From: Cercis canadensis
Taxonomy: Eukaryota; Streptophyta; Magnoliopsida; Fabales; Fabaceae
Direction of reading: 5' to 3'
Assembly (NCBI GenBank): GCA_003255065.1
Contig: QAOA01002268.1
Span: 83,501-147,500 of the forward strand
DNA length: 64,000 bases
Every line of letters starts with the position of its first letter. Within the stretch, counting starts at the first letter, position 1. Position numbers and translations under genes: made by a program. The notes under the pieces were generated by a model, which saw only the letters and a program-made list of their open reading frames with translations, was not told the DNA's origin and ran no database searches. This document shows positions 35,616 through 47,122 of this stretch, piece by piece.

Positions 35616-38600
35616 CTTTTTCTTTTTTCTTTTCTATCGCTTTTTTAATTTGTTTATTATTTTGTTTTTGCTGCTCTTTGTAAGTTAAATCTTTTATTTT
35701 TTTTTGGGGTGTAAAACCCAGTTTCCCAGCAAGAAATAGTATCCTTATATCAACGGTTTTGTCAGCTTGATCGCAATGGGAAAGGGTTTATTTCTGCAGA
35801 TGAGTTCTTATCTGTCCCTGAGTTTGCAATGAACCCACTTTCCCAGGTAGCAGTGTGGAAGAGTTTTAATTATTTTGTAAAATCTGCTTATCTGAATTTG
35901 ATTTTGCTTCAAAATTTCGTATAAATTTAGTTGTTTCTTGAAAGCATTACCTAATTTAATGGTTATTTTGATATTTACAGAGGCTGCTTAAGATGGTGGA
36001 TGGTCTAAATTTTAAGGACTTTGTTGTATTCTTGTCTGCATTTAGTACTAAAGCAAGCACAGAACACAAGATTGAATGTATGTATCGGTTAGATGGCAGA
36101 ACATATGATTGTTAGAATAGTATTATTAATTGTGTCCAAGTTAGTAAAATAGTGTGCTTAAGGGGTTAAAATATATATATTGGTTGGGTTAGGAATATAA
36201 CATGCTGATATTTTCAACTGTATGTTTATTTTATGCATATCATTAAACTTCGTTGTTCAGAATTTAATCTGTACAATGTATTCGGAACATTTTGGAAACC
36301 TCTCTCTCATTTACGTTTGAACATATTACATTGTTCATTGAAAGACAATATTTTATGTTAGATAAAGGGAAAAAGGGGGCTAGGGAGGTGGAATCTTTTA
36401 CCAGGTTATTGTCTGACAAGTTATTAACATGCAAATATTATGTGTTATTTTTTCTTTTCATATGATTAAAACCGTTGGATATCTTAGAAATGCATAAAGA
36501 TAATATTACAAGCCTTTAGGGTTTCTCTGATATGATCTAAGACCATGAGTTTTATATTTGTAAAATTTTATCTGATTTTGTTTTTGTTCACTGGAGACTA
36601 TACGACTCACATCACCCCACCCACCTAGTCCCAATGGAATTTGTACACAGGATCACTAAAATTGAGTACCAGCGCTCAATCAATGAGGAGTCCCGTTGGG
36701 AACTTTTATCTGATTTAATTATGTTTAGATTGAGTCTCTGATCCCAAAAAAAACACTTATTTTCCAAGACTTATAAATATTGTCTCTGTTCTCTCTGCAT
36801 TGTGTTTGCACATGCTAAATAGATATCTCTCCAGCCCCACTGCCATGACCATAAATAATCATCACTACTGCTATTAGCTTGCATCCATTGATGCACTGCT
36901 GCTACTACTTGTGAACTACCACCAGTATCACTGCCACCAATGACATAAATCTACATTAGTGCTATTGTCACCAGAGAGGAACCAATGTTGTGGTAACCAC
37001 CATAAACCCTCATTGCCAACAGTGAACCCTCACCACCAGCATGGCCCAGATGTTGACCCCCATTATCAGTATTGAAATTTCAATACTTTAAAATCTTAAT
37101 TTTTGTCTAGCTTAAGATTTTTAAAATTTGGAAAGTCTACAAATTCTCCAAGCCTTTTCAGAAGCCTTCAACATGTTTGAGATAACACCAGAGTAATGCA
37201 GAAATTACTGCTTTCCTATCTGCAAAGAAGGTGACCAAATAGTGGAAGATTAGACCTCTATGGGAAAGGTTTTATCAGTAACTTTGATTGTCCTTGTCAA
37301 TTGTCTGGTGCTTAATTTCCACCTTTCAGAGAGAAAGAGGAGCAAATAAGAGAAATAACAATGTTATATTTCTTTTCATTTTCTTCAAGATATTCATATG
37401 GAACCAAATTCATTTTGCTAGTATGAACTTGAGTTTATTTGTTTCATGACCACGTTAGTTGCTACTATTTAAAAGAGTTTTAGGATGCAGTGGCCTTCAG
37501 TTTCGAAAGCCCATTTAAACAGGAATCAGGTTGATATATTGAATCGTGCTAGCTGAATGATTCTGATTATGATCACATTTGGATTAGCATAATGAGCCCC
37601 AAGGATCCATACAAAACATGATGGATATTAAAGTGATAATGTTGATAAGTGATATATTCAACTTTAGTTTCTATTAAACGCTTTACTTTTTTCAACATGT
37701 TTCATAGTCAAAGATGATTTCTGGGCATCGTTGAGGGTCCTTTTCCCAATTATACTTATTCCCCAAAACTTTTATTCAGGTTTCTTGTTCTTCAACTTCT
37801 AATTGTATCAATTTTCTCCCCACTAGGTGGTAAACATTGATAGGGTTGTGGGAGATGCAAGGAAAAAATTTCCATTTTATATACATAAAAAATATATAAT
37901 GTATTTGTTCTTTTCATATATTTCAGTTTTACTTTCCTTAATTTAGCCATTATACCTGTATCAGTATCATCAGCCATGAAGACTTGGATGTGCTGTGGCT
38001 TACTTCAAAATTACAATGATTGCAGAAGTTTAAGACTGTAGATGGTTGCTTTTGATGGTATTTATTGCTTTTCTAATTTTTTTTCAGTTATTTTCAAAGT
38101 ATACGATTCAGATTGTAATGGAAAAGTGTCTTTCAAAGACATGCTGGAAGTGCTAAGCGATCTATCTGGTCCCTTCATGTCTAAGGAACAGAGAGAGGTA
38201 TATCTACATATCTATGCGCTTTCTTTTATGCCTTTATTATTAACTTGTGTTTCAAGAGGACTTTGAAAAGAATTAGGATTCATGATCAATTTGATATGTA
38301 AGACATGACTGTTAGTGTCAGTAGACTTCTGAAAATCTGATTCAACAACATAGAAACAAATTTCACGCATAGTTCTTTTAAATGAAGATCCCACACATTC
38401 TGATAGATTTGATAGAAAAAGGAAATATCTGCCCAGGTTCTCTCAATTTCTTCGAGTGTCTTGCTTGGTATCTTCCCCTGATGGGACATGCAAACTCATG
38501 TGAGGGCTGCCCATGTTATTAATGCCAAACTTTTTATCTAAAGATATCTAGGCTTTCGTACCTTTGTTTCCCTTCTTAATGACAGCAAAACAGCTTTAAT

Positions 38601-39918
38601 TGATTATTCACATGAACCTCAAAAACTATGGGGTTATCATTTCAAAGGTGAATAATAAAATTTATCTGTCTGCTGTGTGCTTTGCAGGAAGTTTTGAGTC
38701 ATGTTCTGCAAAATGCAGGATACAAAACGGATTCTTACTTAAAAGTGGGTGACTTCATCAAGGTCTGTGCATTCTATTGCATATTTGTTGTAACTCTTTG
38801 TATTTCTATAGGAGGATGAGATTATATGAAAATATATTGGTGGGTGACTTCAATTAACTAATATAAAAAGATAGTGCGTGAAAGAATTTGAATTGGATAT
38901 TTTTTATATAGCATTCCTAAACTGGAAACTGCAACATCTTTTATGTATACTTATGGAAATAATGAGAAAACTAAAACTGATAGCTGTTAGATATAAAAAG
39001 TTATTTCGGCCTCCACTTATCAATTTAAGCTTTTGGGATAGTTGGTTCCATAACAGAGCTTTTTTGACTAAGTGGTCATGGGTTCAATCTTTGGCATGTG
39101 ATCTTTCTTAATGCCTTAGGCTCTCAAATATAAAATAGTATAAGATCCTTATCGCCTTAAAAAATAAAATAGCTTAAGGTCCTTCTTATCCACACTTCAA
39201 GCCCAATGGACTTTTGCTTGAAGGGTGTGTTAGAGTTAAAAAGTCATTCTAGGTCTCTACCTAACAGCTTAAGCTTTTGGGTTGTTGGTTGTATAACAAT
39301 AGCATGTCATTTAGCTCATTGGGCAGTATAAATGACTATCAAAATCAGAATAGCCTGTGAGTGTTTTTATTTTTTTATTTTTAGCATATAAAATTGATAA
39401 GCACTGCAATGTTTTCTTTTTTTTTACTTCTTGGGTATTTAGTTGTTATTTATGTAATGGCTTGTTGGGAAGACATCACTTCACCAATCCGGGTAAGTTT
39501 AATACCAATGGCAAGATGTCAGAAAGCTGAACATTCTCAGGTGCAGATATTTTTGAAATGGCAAATAATCAAAGGATCATATGCATAAACAAGCAGAGAG
39601 GGAGCAACTAATCACTTATTTGATCCTGTTTCTATACCAAGCATATAGTCCTGTTAGACGTCATGCCTTAATATGACTTTCTCAACCACTGGGCACTCCA
39701 GTTTCCTATTTTATATAAAACATTGATTGAAAATTGAACCATTTGATTACCCTAAATCCTGGGTCTGTGTTTACTGTAGTCTGAGTGCTGCAGTTGAAGT
39801 TGATTTGCATTTAAACAATGTCTCTAATGCTCATTGGTTTTGTTTGCTTTGTGTCTGAGAGTTACAGGTTCTTGGCCATTCTGGCCTCAAAATGGATGTT
39901 GAAGTTCCCATTGACTGA
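35530..39918 (+). CDS. Calcineurin-B-like EF-hand calcium-binding protein, 6 exons
   Basis: Exons 35530-35599, 35722-35846, 35981-36077, 38088-38197, 38688-38762 and 39868-39918 join with GT-AG introns into one 175-codon frame. The product resembles calcineurin B regulatory subunits and the Arabidopsis EF-hand protein At3g18430, of the same length as I recall it. The N-terminus MGNSPSLLTQYD has a glycine at position 2 in a myristoylation context. Two EF-hand loops look complete: DRNGKGFISADE (residues 40-51) and DSDCNGKVSFKD (104-115). The other two hand positions are degenerate. It ends MDVEVPID. Plants lack a classical calcineurin A, so the partner is unknown; a membrane-linked calcium sensor is the safe inference. 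Exon 1 also occurs at 35379-35448 because of the N join at 35464; only one copy is probably real. Intron 3 is about 2 kb; intron 5 holds a miniature LTR element. Confidence 0.92.
38985..39298 (+). mobile_element. SMART-like miniature LTR retrotransposon (314 bp) in intron 5
   Basis: Two 71-bp direct repeats (38985-39055 and 39228-39298) both start TGTTAGA and end TAACA, share CTTTTGGG and GTTGGTT blocks, and are flanked by a perfect 5-bp duplication ATAGC (38980-38984 and 39299-39303). GAGC directly after the left repeat fits the tail of a TGGTATCAGAGC primer site, and GCTTGAAGGG before the right repeat is a polypurine-like tract. The 172-bp interior has no coding capacity. It lies in the sense direction of the host gene, away from both splice sites. 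Confidence 0.8.
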
Positions 39919-40315
39919 TATTGCTTGCAGTTTTTCTGTCTTGAGAGACAAAAATTGTAGAGCACAATAGGAATCAAAATAAGATTCGTGTGTATAAGTG
40001 TCCCTTTTAGTTGTTTTTGTTGTCTCAATTATCATGTAAAGTAATAAACACTTATATTTGGTTTCTAATTTTGTCCTGTAAATAATAACAGTAAGAAATG
40101 CCCATGTCGTGACTTTCTCTCAACTAATAAACTCAGGTTCATAAAAATTCTGTCAAATTGTTTGAATGTAACCATTATGATGAATGATTTGTGACTATTA
40201 CAACGAAAAATGAATGAGTTTTGAGTTGTGAATTGTGAATTGTGATGACCCCTAATGGCGAGGGGTGTTGCCCCTCTAGTCTAAAACCCTTTGTTTTGTT
40301 TAAGACTATTATAAT
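39919..40315. other. 3' flank of the EF-hand gene
   Basis: Contains the expected 3' untranslated region (AATAAACA near 40043 and AATAAACTC near 40125 are candidate polyadenylation signals) and then intergenic DNA. Confidence 0.4.
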
Positions 40316-41300
40316 GGCCTGTTTGATGGTCAGGATAGGATAACTTATTATGTCCTGTCATTATCTAATGTTTGATAGATTAATAGGTTAGGATAATGTT
40401 ATTATGTTGACCCTTTTTATCTTGTTATCATAAGGATAACTAATCTTGGGGAGGGGGTCTAGATATGTTTTAATCGGATAATATAAACATATTGAATATT
40501 ATTATATCAGTAACATAAATATTAAATTTAATTAATCGGGAATTCTATGATACTACGTAAGTATGTCATACTACACTGACGTATCAAGTATACATAATTT
40601 TCATATTTTATTATATATAAAATATGATTTATTTAATTTTTTAAATAAACTTAAAAATAGTTAATTTGTACACATGTCATTCATTTATTGGTTATTTCTA
40701 TGTAGTATGGCATACTACATAAATGCTAAAAGTATCTAAGAAATCTCCTTAATTAATAATTATTATATTGATTAATTTTTATGTTAATTTTTATCAAAAA
40801 ATAATAGACATTATACATTATTTTGTAATTCAAATATCAAGAATGTCAATATAAATATTATTATAAATATTATTATTTACTAATTTTTATATAAATTAAT
40901 AAATAATAATGAATAAAATTATTGTTCATAAGTACAGATTATATGTGCTTCATAATTATGTAAATTATTATGAAAATGTTATTATTGTTAGTGTATTGTA
41001 TAATTTATAATAATTATTGAATAACCATGCAATAATGAAATTGGTTGTCTTAGAAATTATTTAATTTACCTAATAAAGTAAATAAAATATATTATCATAT
41101 TGCCTAATATATTATCATAAAATATATTACATTCTTATATTTTTTAATTTAACATAAAAATATATTTTTTAATTTAATATAATTTTTTTATTTTTTACTT
41201 TTTACCATTTGTTATCTATTTGACTTGTCATGTCTATATCATATCATAATCGTATTCAACTCTTATCCATCCATATCGTATCATGTCCCTGAACAAGACC
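40316..41300. mobile_element. Possible terminal-inverted-repeat element, about 985 bp
   Basis: The left end GGCCTGTTTGATGGTCAGGATA and the inverse of the right end GGTCTTGTTCAGGGACATGATA agree at most positions over 22 bp. GG(C/T)CTTGTTT-like ends are typical of PIF/Harbinger MITEs, but a clean 3-bp duplication was not found. The interior is very AT-rich. A second foldback is nested near 40541-40745. Confidence 0.4.
40541..40745. repeat. Nested foldback MITE
   Basis: TATGATACTACGTAAGTATG and GTCATACTACA on the left return inverted as TGTAGTATGGCATACTACAT and AAAGTATCTAAG on the right. The middle is AT-rich. No target duplication was fixed. Confidence 0.45.
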
Positions 41301-41820
41301 TAAGTTTAAATGAATAGAGTTATTCAGGAGCTATTTAGGCTCAACTCGTATGAGGCTTGATTCTGCTAAGTTTGTCTAATAAATTAGCAAGACTGAATAA
41401 GTTAAGCTTAAGAATTTTAATATTTGACTAAAATCAGTTGTTAGTTTCACATCTACGACAAGTTTTTGTTGGAATGTGTATTGATAAGCAACTCTGATGA
41501 GATGTATAACTGGCCTTGAAAATTATGAGCTCCTTAATGTTTTATATAACATTGTAAAACTTTGCAATATAATGGGCAATCATCCCTGAAGGAAACCTAA
41601 ATACCAAGGATTTTCCCAAATGTCCAATAGATTCACACAAATAACCACATCAAGACTAAAAATAAAAACCAAGTTTTCAGTCTCATTGGATTCAGAATGC
41701 TTCAATTCAATATACATTAATACATGCAAAGACATTGATTGGCATTGATCTTGCCAATTTTAATCACCATACACAATCAAACTCCAAATGGAAAACATTG
41801 ATCTCATCAAGCACACTCCA

Positions 41821-42972
41821 TCACTCAGTGAGGTAGACATTGAAATGCAGCAAGGTATCCACACCATCCGTTGTGTGCTGATCTTCCTTCTGAAGGGTCT
41901 CAAGAGCAGCATACCCTCTTGCATTCTCATACTTGCCAGTTCCACCAATCACAGCAATCTCGGATTCCGGCGACGCCGTCCGGTGAACCCCAAAGAAGCT
42001 TATAGTATCCTCCAGCCCATCATCATGATGCTGCTCACCACTGTGCAGCAAAACAGTGAGCACAATGGTCTGGCTAGTCCCATCCAATGAGCTAGCCAAG
42101 TAAAACCCTTGTGCTCTGCCAATCACAGCAGAATCAAGCTCATGCCCTTCTGTTAATTGGTCATCAACCACTGTCACTGATCCAAACATGAGCTTCTGGA
42201 TTGTGAAACCAGCAGGGAGGTTCCCTGCTGAGACAAATGGCTGGTTATTGCTGCCGGTGACGGCGTTGTTGGTTCCCCTATTTTGGAACACTGTGGAGGC
42301 TTGAGCACCGTTTAGGCCAACAAGAAAAGGGAGATTGTTGTTGGTGACTATGCCATTGAGCTTTGGGTTAATCAAAGGGATTCCTCCTGTGATTGGGAAG
42401 AGGTTGTTGTTGAGCTTGGAGAATGGTAGGCCAGTGGCATCAGTGTTTGCTACTATCCCGGCCACCACTCTAGCTGATGGGTGTGACCCACCAAGGATGT
42501 CATGCATGAAAAATGACAATGATGCTTCTTTCTCTGCCCCGGCCACGGCGGCATTGCTGGTGGTGACTGGGGTTGCTACCGCCGGTGTTATGGCCGGAAC
42601 TTCAGCTTCTGGTTGTGGTTGTGGTTGCTCTGGGTTTTCCTCAATGGCTGGAGGAGCTACTACAGGGGCCTCAACCGCAGGTGTAGCTTCAGTGTCTGGA
42701 ACTGGTGGGTCCGCATCAGAATCTTCATCTGTGGCGGCGGGGGCAGTGGCGGCGGCGGCGGCGGTGGCAGGGCCTACCTCAGGTGTTGCAAGGGTGCCAG
42801 TTGTCAGAGAGGGATTGGTTGCTGATGCTGGTAAATTGTTAATGACTTGGGGTTGTGGGTCCACCTCATCTAGAAATCTTGCACAATGGGCAATCCAGAA
42901 GGTAGTGGTTAGGAAGAAAAGGCAGATGGTGGCTTTGAAAGTGTGAGGATTGAGTAGGAAAAGTTTGGCCAT
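41821..42972 (-). CDS. ESB1: Dirigent protein, ESB1/DIR10-like, with long Ala/Pro-rich linker
   Basis: A single 383-codon exon. Residues 1-31 form a signal peptide (hydrophobic ATICLFFLTTTFW, likely cut after HCA). Residues 45-148 are rich in Ala, Pro, Glu and Thr, with PEQPQPQPEAE. Residues about 150-383 are the dirigent domain, with FFMHDILGGSHPSARVVAG near 154, GRAQGFYLASS near 285, FFGVHRT near 326, and AVIGGTGKYENARGYA near 340. The long linker plus this domain is typical of Arabidopsis ENHANCED SUBERIN 1 (DIR10), a secreted protein needed to place lignin in the Casparian strip of the root endodermis. The symbol is by resemblance only. A TATA box lies 95 bp before the ATG. The next gene upstream is a second dirigent gene in the same direction. 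Confidence 0.92.
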   Translation of the reverse strand: MAKLFLLNPHTFKATICLFFLTTTFWIAHCARFLDEVDPQPQVINNLPASATNPSLTTGTLATPEVGPATAAAAATAPAATDEDSDADPPVPDTEATPAVEAPVVAPPAIEENPEQPQPQPEAEVPAITPAVATPVTTSNAAVAGAEKEASLSFFMHDILGGSHPSARVVAGIVANTDATGLPFSKLNNNLFPITGGIPLINPKLNGIVTNNNLPFLVGLNGAQASTVFQNRGTNNAVTGSNNQPFVSAGNLPAGFTIQKLMFGSVTVVDDQLTEGHELDSAVIGRAQGFYLASSLDGTSQTIVLTVLLHSGEQHHDDGLEDTISFFGVHRTASPESEIAVIGGTGKYENARGYAALETLQKEDQHTTDGVDTLLHFNVYLTE

Positions 42973-43066
42973 TTCACTTACACAGGAGTAATCTGTATTG
43001 CTTGGGAGCTGTTTTGGTTGAGAATTGGTAGATTTTGTTGTTGTTGAAGAAGAGTTTCAGGATTTG

Positions 43067-43074
43067 TATATATA
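43067..43074 (-). promoter_or_regulatory. TATA box of the ESB1-like gene
   Basis: TATATATA (inside CTATATATACAAATCC on the minus strand) lies 95 bp upstream of the ATG, leaving room for a 5' untranslated region of about 60 bp, a usual plant arrangement. Confidence 0.6.
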
Positions 43075-43139
43075 GATTGCAATGTAATACAGGATGTGGT
43101 CTCTAATTAATTAAACTAGGAAGTGGAGCTGATGGAATA

Positions 43140-44810
43140 TTTGGTCAAGGAAAAAAGAGCAAAAACGGTGGAGCTGGTAGTATGGAGTGGTTGGAACTTC
43201 TTCAAAATTGTGTGTTTTGGTTGAAACCACTCACACAAGTTAATATTGGTACCATGAGAACTAGTTGATTAGAAAGCTAGTATGTTTAACATGATGGATA
43301 TAATATAGATACTTGTATAGTTGTCTGGGTTGCCCTAGATTCCAATTGCATTTTTTGTTAAATACTACATCTTGAGATGGTTATATACTACTAAAACTAT
43401 AAAGAAGGAAACAAATGCAAAAATTAACATAAGTTGGATAGTTCCAATGTAGAGTACCAAAGTACTTACAAGACACTTGTTAAAGGAACATAGACGTTCC
43501 AATATATAAAATCAAAAATAAACCCCTCCCAAAAAAAAAAACAAACAGANAAAAAAAAAAAAACAGAATAAATAGAATGTAGAGGTTCTAAATTATAAGT
43601 AAAGTCTGATGTTGGAAAACAAATTTACGTTATTGTTCATGTATTTTACAAGTTAAACACAGAACTGGCAAAAGTACTCTGATTTTCCTTTTGGATTTTT
43701 CAAGGAACATTTCTCATATATGATTAATTCTTTTAGTTTTTCCCCAGGAAATTCAGTCCAATCTATTGTAAAGTCGGAGAAGAAATGTGTAGTAAATATT
43801 GATAATATAGAAAGATAAAAAGGGTGTAAAATTCTGCAATTTATCTACTCTATGCAGTAGAAATTGAACGCTAGACACAGTATTATTAAAAGGAATTATT
43901 ATTATATTTTGAAGATTCAGTTTTGCCTCCTTTACCATTGAATTTCAGTACATGAGCTTAATATTTGAAATGCTACTAGCACTGAAAACTGCAAAGCTTT
44001 TGTACTGATCACATTGGTGTCACAAGACAACTTCTATGGCCTTCTCTTAGTTGTATTTCCGTTAGATTTCTAGTGAGAACTCCTACTCCTCCAGCACATC
44101 CTTCTCAATGCTGCATTGCCTTTTTCATTAGTTTTAGGCTTTGCAAAGGCTTCCAGCATAGCATCAACTGCATTTTGATGTGCTTTGGTAATTGTCCACC
44201 TAGTCTTTCTATTCGCGGCATTAGATAAATGAAGCACTGTCAATTCACAAGCAGACAACACAAGATCAACTATTTTGTTGAACTTGCTTTTACATTTTCT
44301 AATCGAATCCAATTTATCATCTTAAGTTCATAGCCAACAATCTCTTAGGTATGATGCCACACAACATTATGATTCTAGCATCCATTTTTCCAGTTTTTAT
44401 GCCTATGTTTGTAATATGCTATTGATCTCAATCTTAATAAGCAAAGTCTTCTGTTGTTTTAGGTAGGAAAAGGCACATTTAAAATTCGCTTTATTCGGTG
44501 CTCCAATAACTCTTTAGATTGCCATTGAGTTATGTTGTCATCTTTCTTTTCTCATTTGAAATTGCAAATATTCATTATTTTTTAGCTTCACTTTTTCATT
44601 ATCAAGCTCTTCTTTAATAAATATATATTTTCAACTTAATACAGATAGTCATTCTCATCATCCACTTAGCCACAAGGAGGAAAATTTCAATCTCCATAAA
44701 AAATGGATGATAAACTACAAAATATAACATTCTTTAGATAGTGGTGTGATTATATCTCAGTACTGTATAGAAAAACAAGCTCGAATGGTTATTTTTCATC
44801 AGTTTAATGC
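43140..44810. other. Spacer between the two dirigent genes
   Basis: Includes upstream DNA of the ESB1-like gene and the 3' flank of the second dirigent gene. A poly-A tract with a single N at 43550 is another short assembly join. An 80-codon minus-strand frame near 44070-44312 has no recognisable domain. Confidence 0.4.
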
Positions 44811-45527
44811 CTAAGTAAGATACACATCGAACACAAGGAACTTAATTGCTCCTTTTACTTCTTCTGCATTAGACCCTATTCTCTCCGCAGCCTTAATTGA
44901 AGCATAGCCATTTGCCCCATCATATTTCCCAGTGCCACCAATAACTGCAACATGTGACTCAAAATCATCTGTTCTATGCACTCCAAAAAGTCTCAGTCCA
45001 TTTTCAACCTCGTCACCCTTAGCAAGGTTTGCTGTCATAGCCATCATGTGGCTACTTCCATCTTCTGAGCTAGCAACATACACCCCTTGTGCTTTTCCAA
45101 GTTTCTGTATCTCATCTCCTTCTCCTTCAAGCAATTCCTCGTCTATTAGGGTTACTGTCCCGAACTCAAGCTCTTGAAGAGTTGCTCTAGTGGGAAAAGA
45201 GAACCCAATGCTAGATAAATCAAGTGTTTGAGTGGAAGATGAAGTGGTAGGAATTGTTGGATTGGATTGTGGCAATGGAATTCCTCCATTTGGAGGGAAA
45301 AAGCCAAGAGGTTTTGAGAAGGGAAGCTGACCAGTGACCTTAGTGGTGGCAGGTTTTGCTGATGGCTGAGTACCATGCAGCACATTCCTCATTGAAAATG
45401 TGATTCTGTGATAGCTATGGTGATTAGGGGTTGGATTTCCAAGGGTTCTAGCTGAGGAACAGTGGTTTATGGCAGTCATGAACAGAAGAATGAGAGCTAT
45501 TGCCAGAAGAAAGGGGAACTTCGTCAT
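44811..45527 (-). CDS. Dirigent protein, DIR9/16/18/24-like
   Basis: A single 238-codon exon. Residues 1-26 are a signal peptide (FPFLLAIALILLFMTAINHC). The rest is one dirigent domain without the long linker: ITFSMRNVLHGTQPSAKP near 43, PPNGGIPLP near 78, FGTVTLIDEELLEG near 122, KAQGVYVASSEDGSSHM near 145, LFGVHRTDDFESHVAVIGGT near 180, and FDVYLT at the end. It shares many conserved blocks with the neighbouring ESB1-like protein (GGIPL, FGxVTxxDxxLxEG, FGVHRT, AVIGGTGKY), so the two are tandem members of one family. Secretion and a role in stereoselective or localised lignin/lignan coupling are known for the family; the exact substrate is not shown here. Confidence 0.92.
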   Translation of the reverse strand: MTKFPFLLAIALILLFMTAINHCSSARTLGNPTPNHHSYHRITFSMRNVLHGTQPSAKPATTKVTGQLPFSKPLGFFPPNGGIPLPQSNPTIPTTSSSTQTLDLSSIGFSFPTRATLQELEFGTVTLIDEELLEGEGDEIQKLGKAQGVYVASSEDGSSHMMAMTANLAKGDEVENGLRLFGVHRTDDFESHVAVIGGTGKYDGANGYASIKAAERIGSNAEEVKGAIKFLVFDVYLT

Positions 45528-46474
45528 TGTGATGATGAGCCTCTCTAGACATATGCTTGTATGCTCAATTTATGAAATAAGCTAAGATCAAGAAAATTGG
45601 GGTTTGGTAAGTTAGTCTAGTGGGGTAGTTGATGTGGTGAATGTTGAGGTCATAAAACAAATTTTAGTAAAATGAAAAATACTCGAATTTGAGTGACACA
45701 ACTTTCACTAAAAAATCTCAGTTTAACGGGTGGAAAAAAAATTCTAAGTAGAATTATCTCGACTGAAATTCTACCAAGTGCAATTTGTGAAAAAAAAAAA
45801 TTCTGAGTTAGATGACCATTTGGCCAAAGCTACTATTTTGCAGTTGAGGAGAATCGAACCTAAAGAAGAATAGTAAGGGACAAATTTTAAGATGGAAGAC
45901 AGCTCCATTGAGTCAAAACCTCTACTCACTTTTTTTTGTTTTTTTTTAGTTTGTGAGAAGTTAAACTACTTAAGTTTGTATATAGATAACTATTTTTTTT
46001 TTCCTTTTTCTATGTAATAATCATTTTTGACTATTGTAGAATATATCACTAATCAATTTTTAAAGATGTAATAATAGTGGATTGGTTGTCATGTATCTTT
46101 ATTTTAGCTTTTAGATTAGAACCATCTTTTGGTTTAAGATTAAGATATGAAGTGCAAGTCTGTTAAACCCAACTAATCCAATACCTTTCCCAATACTAAA
46201 TCAAACTTTTACCAAAGATAAGATGTTGCCATTCAAGATACATTATTACCCTAAGAAGGCAAACCCCTAAACAACACACCTAAACGAGTGGTTACACCAA
46301 AAAAATACTTTTGTAATTTATTTTAATAAAGATATTTTTTTTAAAAAAAAAGAATAGTTTTGGAAACTCAAATAATTTGATTTTATATATATATATATAT
46401 ATATAGATACTGAGAGTTTCATTTTAAAAAACTAAAGTGATAAAAATAATAATTAATAAAAATATTATACTACA
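45528..46474. other. Upstream DNA of the DIR gene and intergenic stretch
   Basis: The first 100 bp should hold the DIR promoter (minus strand), with CATAAATT about 50 bp before the ATG as a weak TATA candidate. The remainder is AT-rich, with a (TA)n microsatellite at about 46385-46404. No gene. Confidence 0.4.
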
Positions 46475-46672
46475 TAGAAGTAAGTAGGGGTGTAAGGCAA
46501 ACCTATGAAATCAGCCAAACTAATCGAACCAGACCGAATTGGGGAAAATTGAACCGAACCGAGAGGGTCGGTTTGATTCTCGGTTACACTGTCTAGAAAA
46601 CCGATGGGGTCGGTTTGGTTTTATGTTTCAATGAAGAAAAACCGAGAATAAACCAGACCGAACTGAATTTGG

Positions 46673-46690
46673 CAAAACGACGTCGTTTTG
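46673..46690. promoter_or_regulatory. 18-bp perfect palindrome with ACGT core
   Basis: CAAAACGACGTCGTTTTG equals its own complement. It sits about 240 bp before the donor-like junction of the leader. ACGT-core palindromes are bZIP targets. The related copy at 51622 keeps GACGTCGTTTTGA at the same place, and copy A has a decayed version. Confidence 0.5.
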
Positions 46691-47122
46691 ATTAGAAGTG
46701 TTTCTGAACTCCCCAGCCCTACGCACTCTTCTTCGACTCTTCAGAAATTAGAAATTCAGAATCTCAAATCCTCTCCTTCTCCTCTCTTCTCTCGTTCTCT
46801 GAAGCCCAAATCCCTAACTTCCCTTTCTCTCCTTAGCACTCTCCATTCTCGGACTTCAATCCATTGCCTTGCTAGTGTCTTTGTTGTGCCTTGCTGGTGA
46901 GTTATGCTTCTTCTTCTTCACTTGTGCATTTCTGTTTTCATTTTGTTTCTATTTCTATTTCCATGCTTCTTCGGTGCCTGGGTGTTGTGCATTTCTTGCT
47001 ATAGATTTCGTTGTTTCCATTTTTGTTAGTGACCATGCTTGGCCTGATTACATGAACCATATCCTTAGCATTGAAACATCCTGTTAATGACTTCAATGGA
47101 GCCAAACCTCAAACATTTTGTG

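Noticed and set aside
36590-36760. SINE-like text in intron 3 (GGAGTCCCGTTGGGAAC)
   Set aside because: Resembles plant interspersed repeats, but no box A/B pair or target duplication was found.
36840-37070. Cys/Thr/Ser-rich looking frames in intron 3 of the EF-hand gene (CCACCA-rich stretch)
   Set aside because: Low-complexity CAC-rich sequence inside an intron; the flanking exons join in phase without it.
42335-42946. Long plus-strand frame opposite the ESB1-like gene
   Set aside because: A shadow of the Ala/Pro-rich coding region on the other strand; the dirigent frame has the signal peptide and domain.
44070-44312. 80-codon minus-strand frame in the spacer between the dirigent genes
   Set aside because: No domain, no codon or splice evidence and no repeat support. 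It may be a chance frame.
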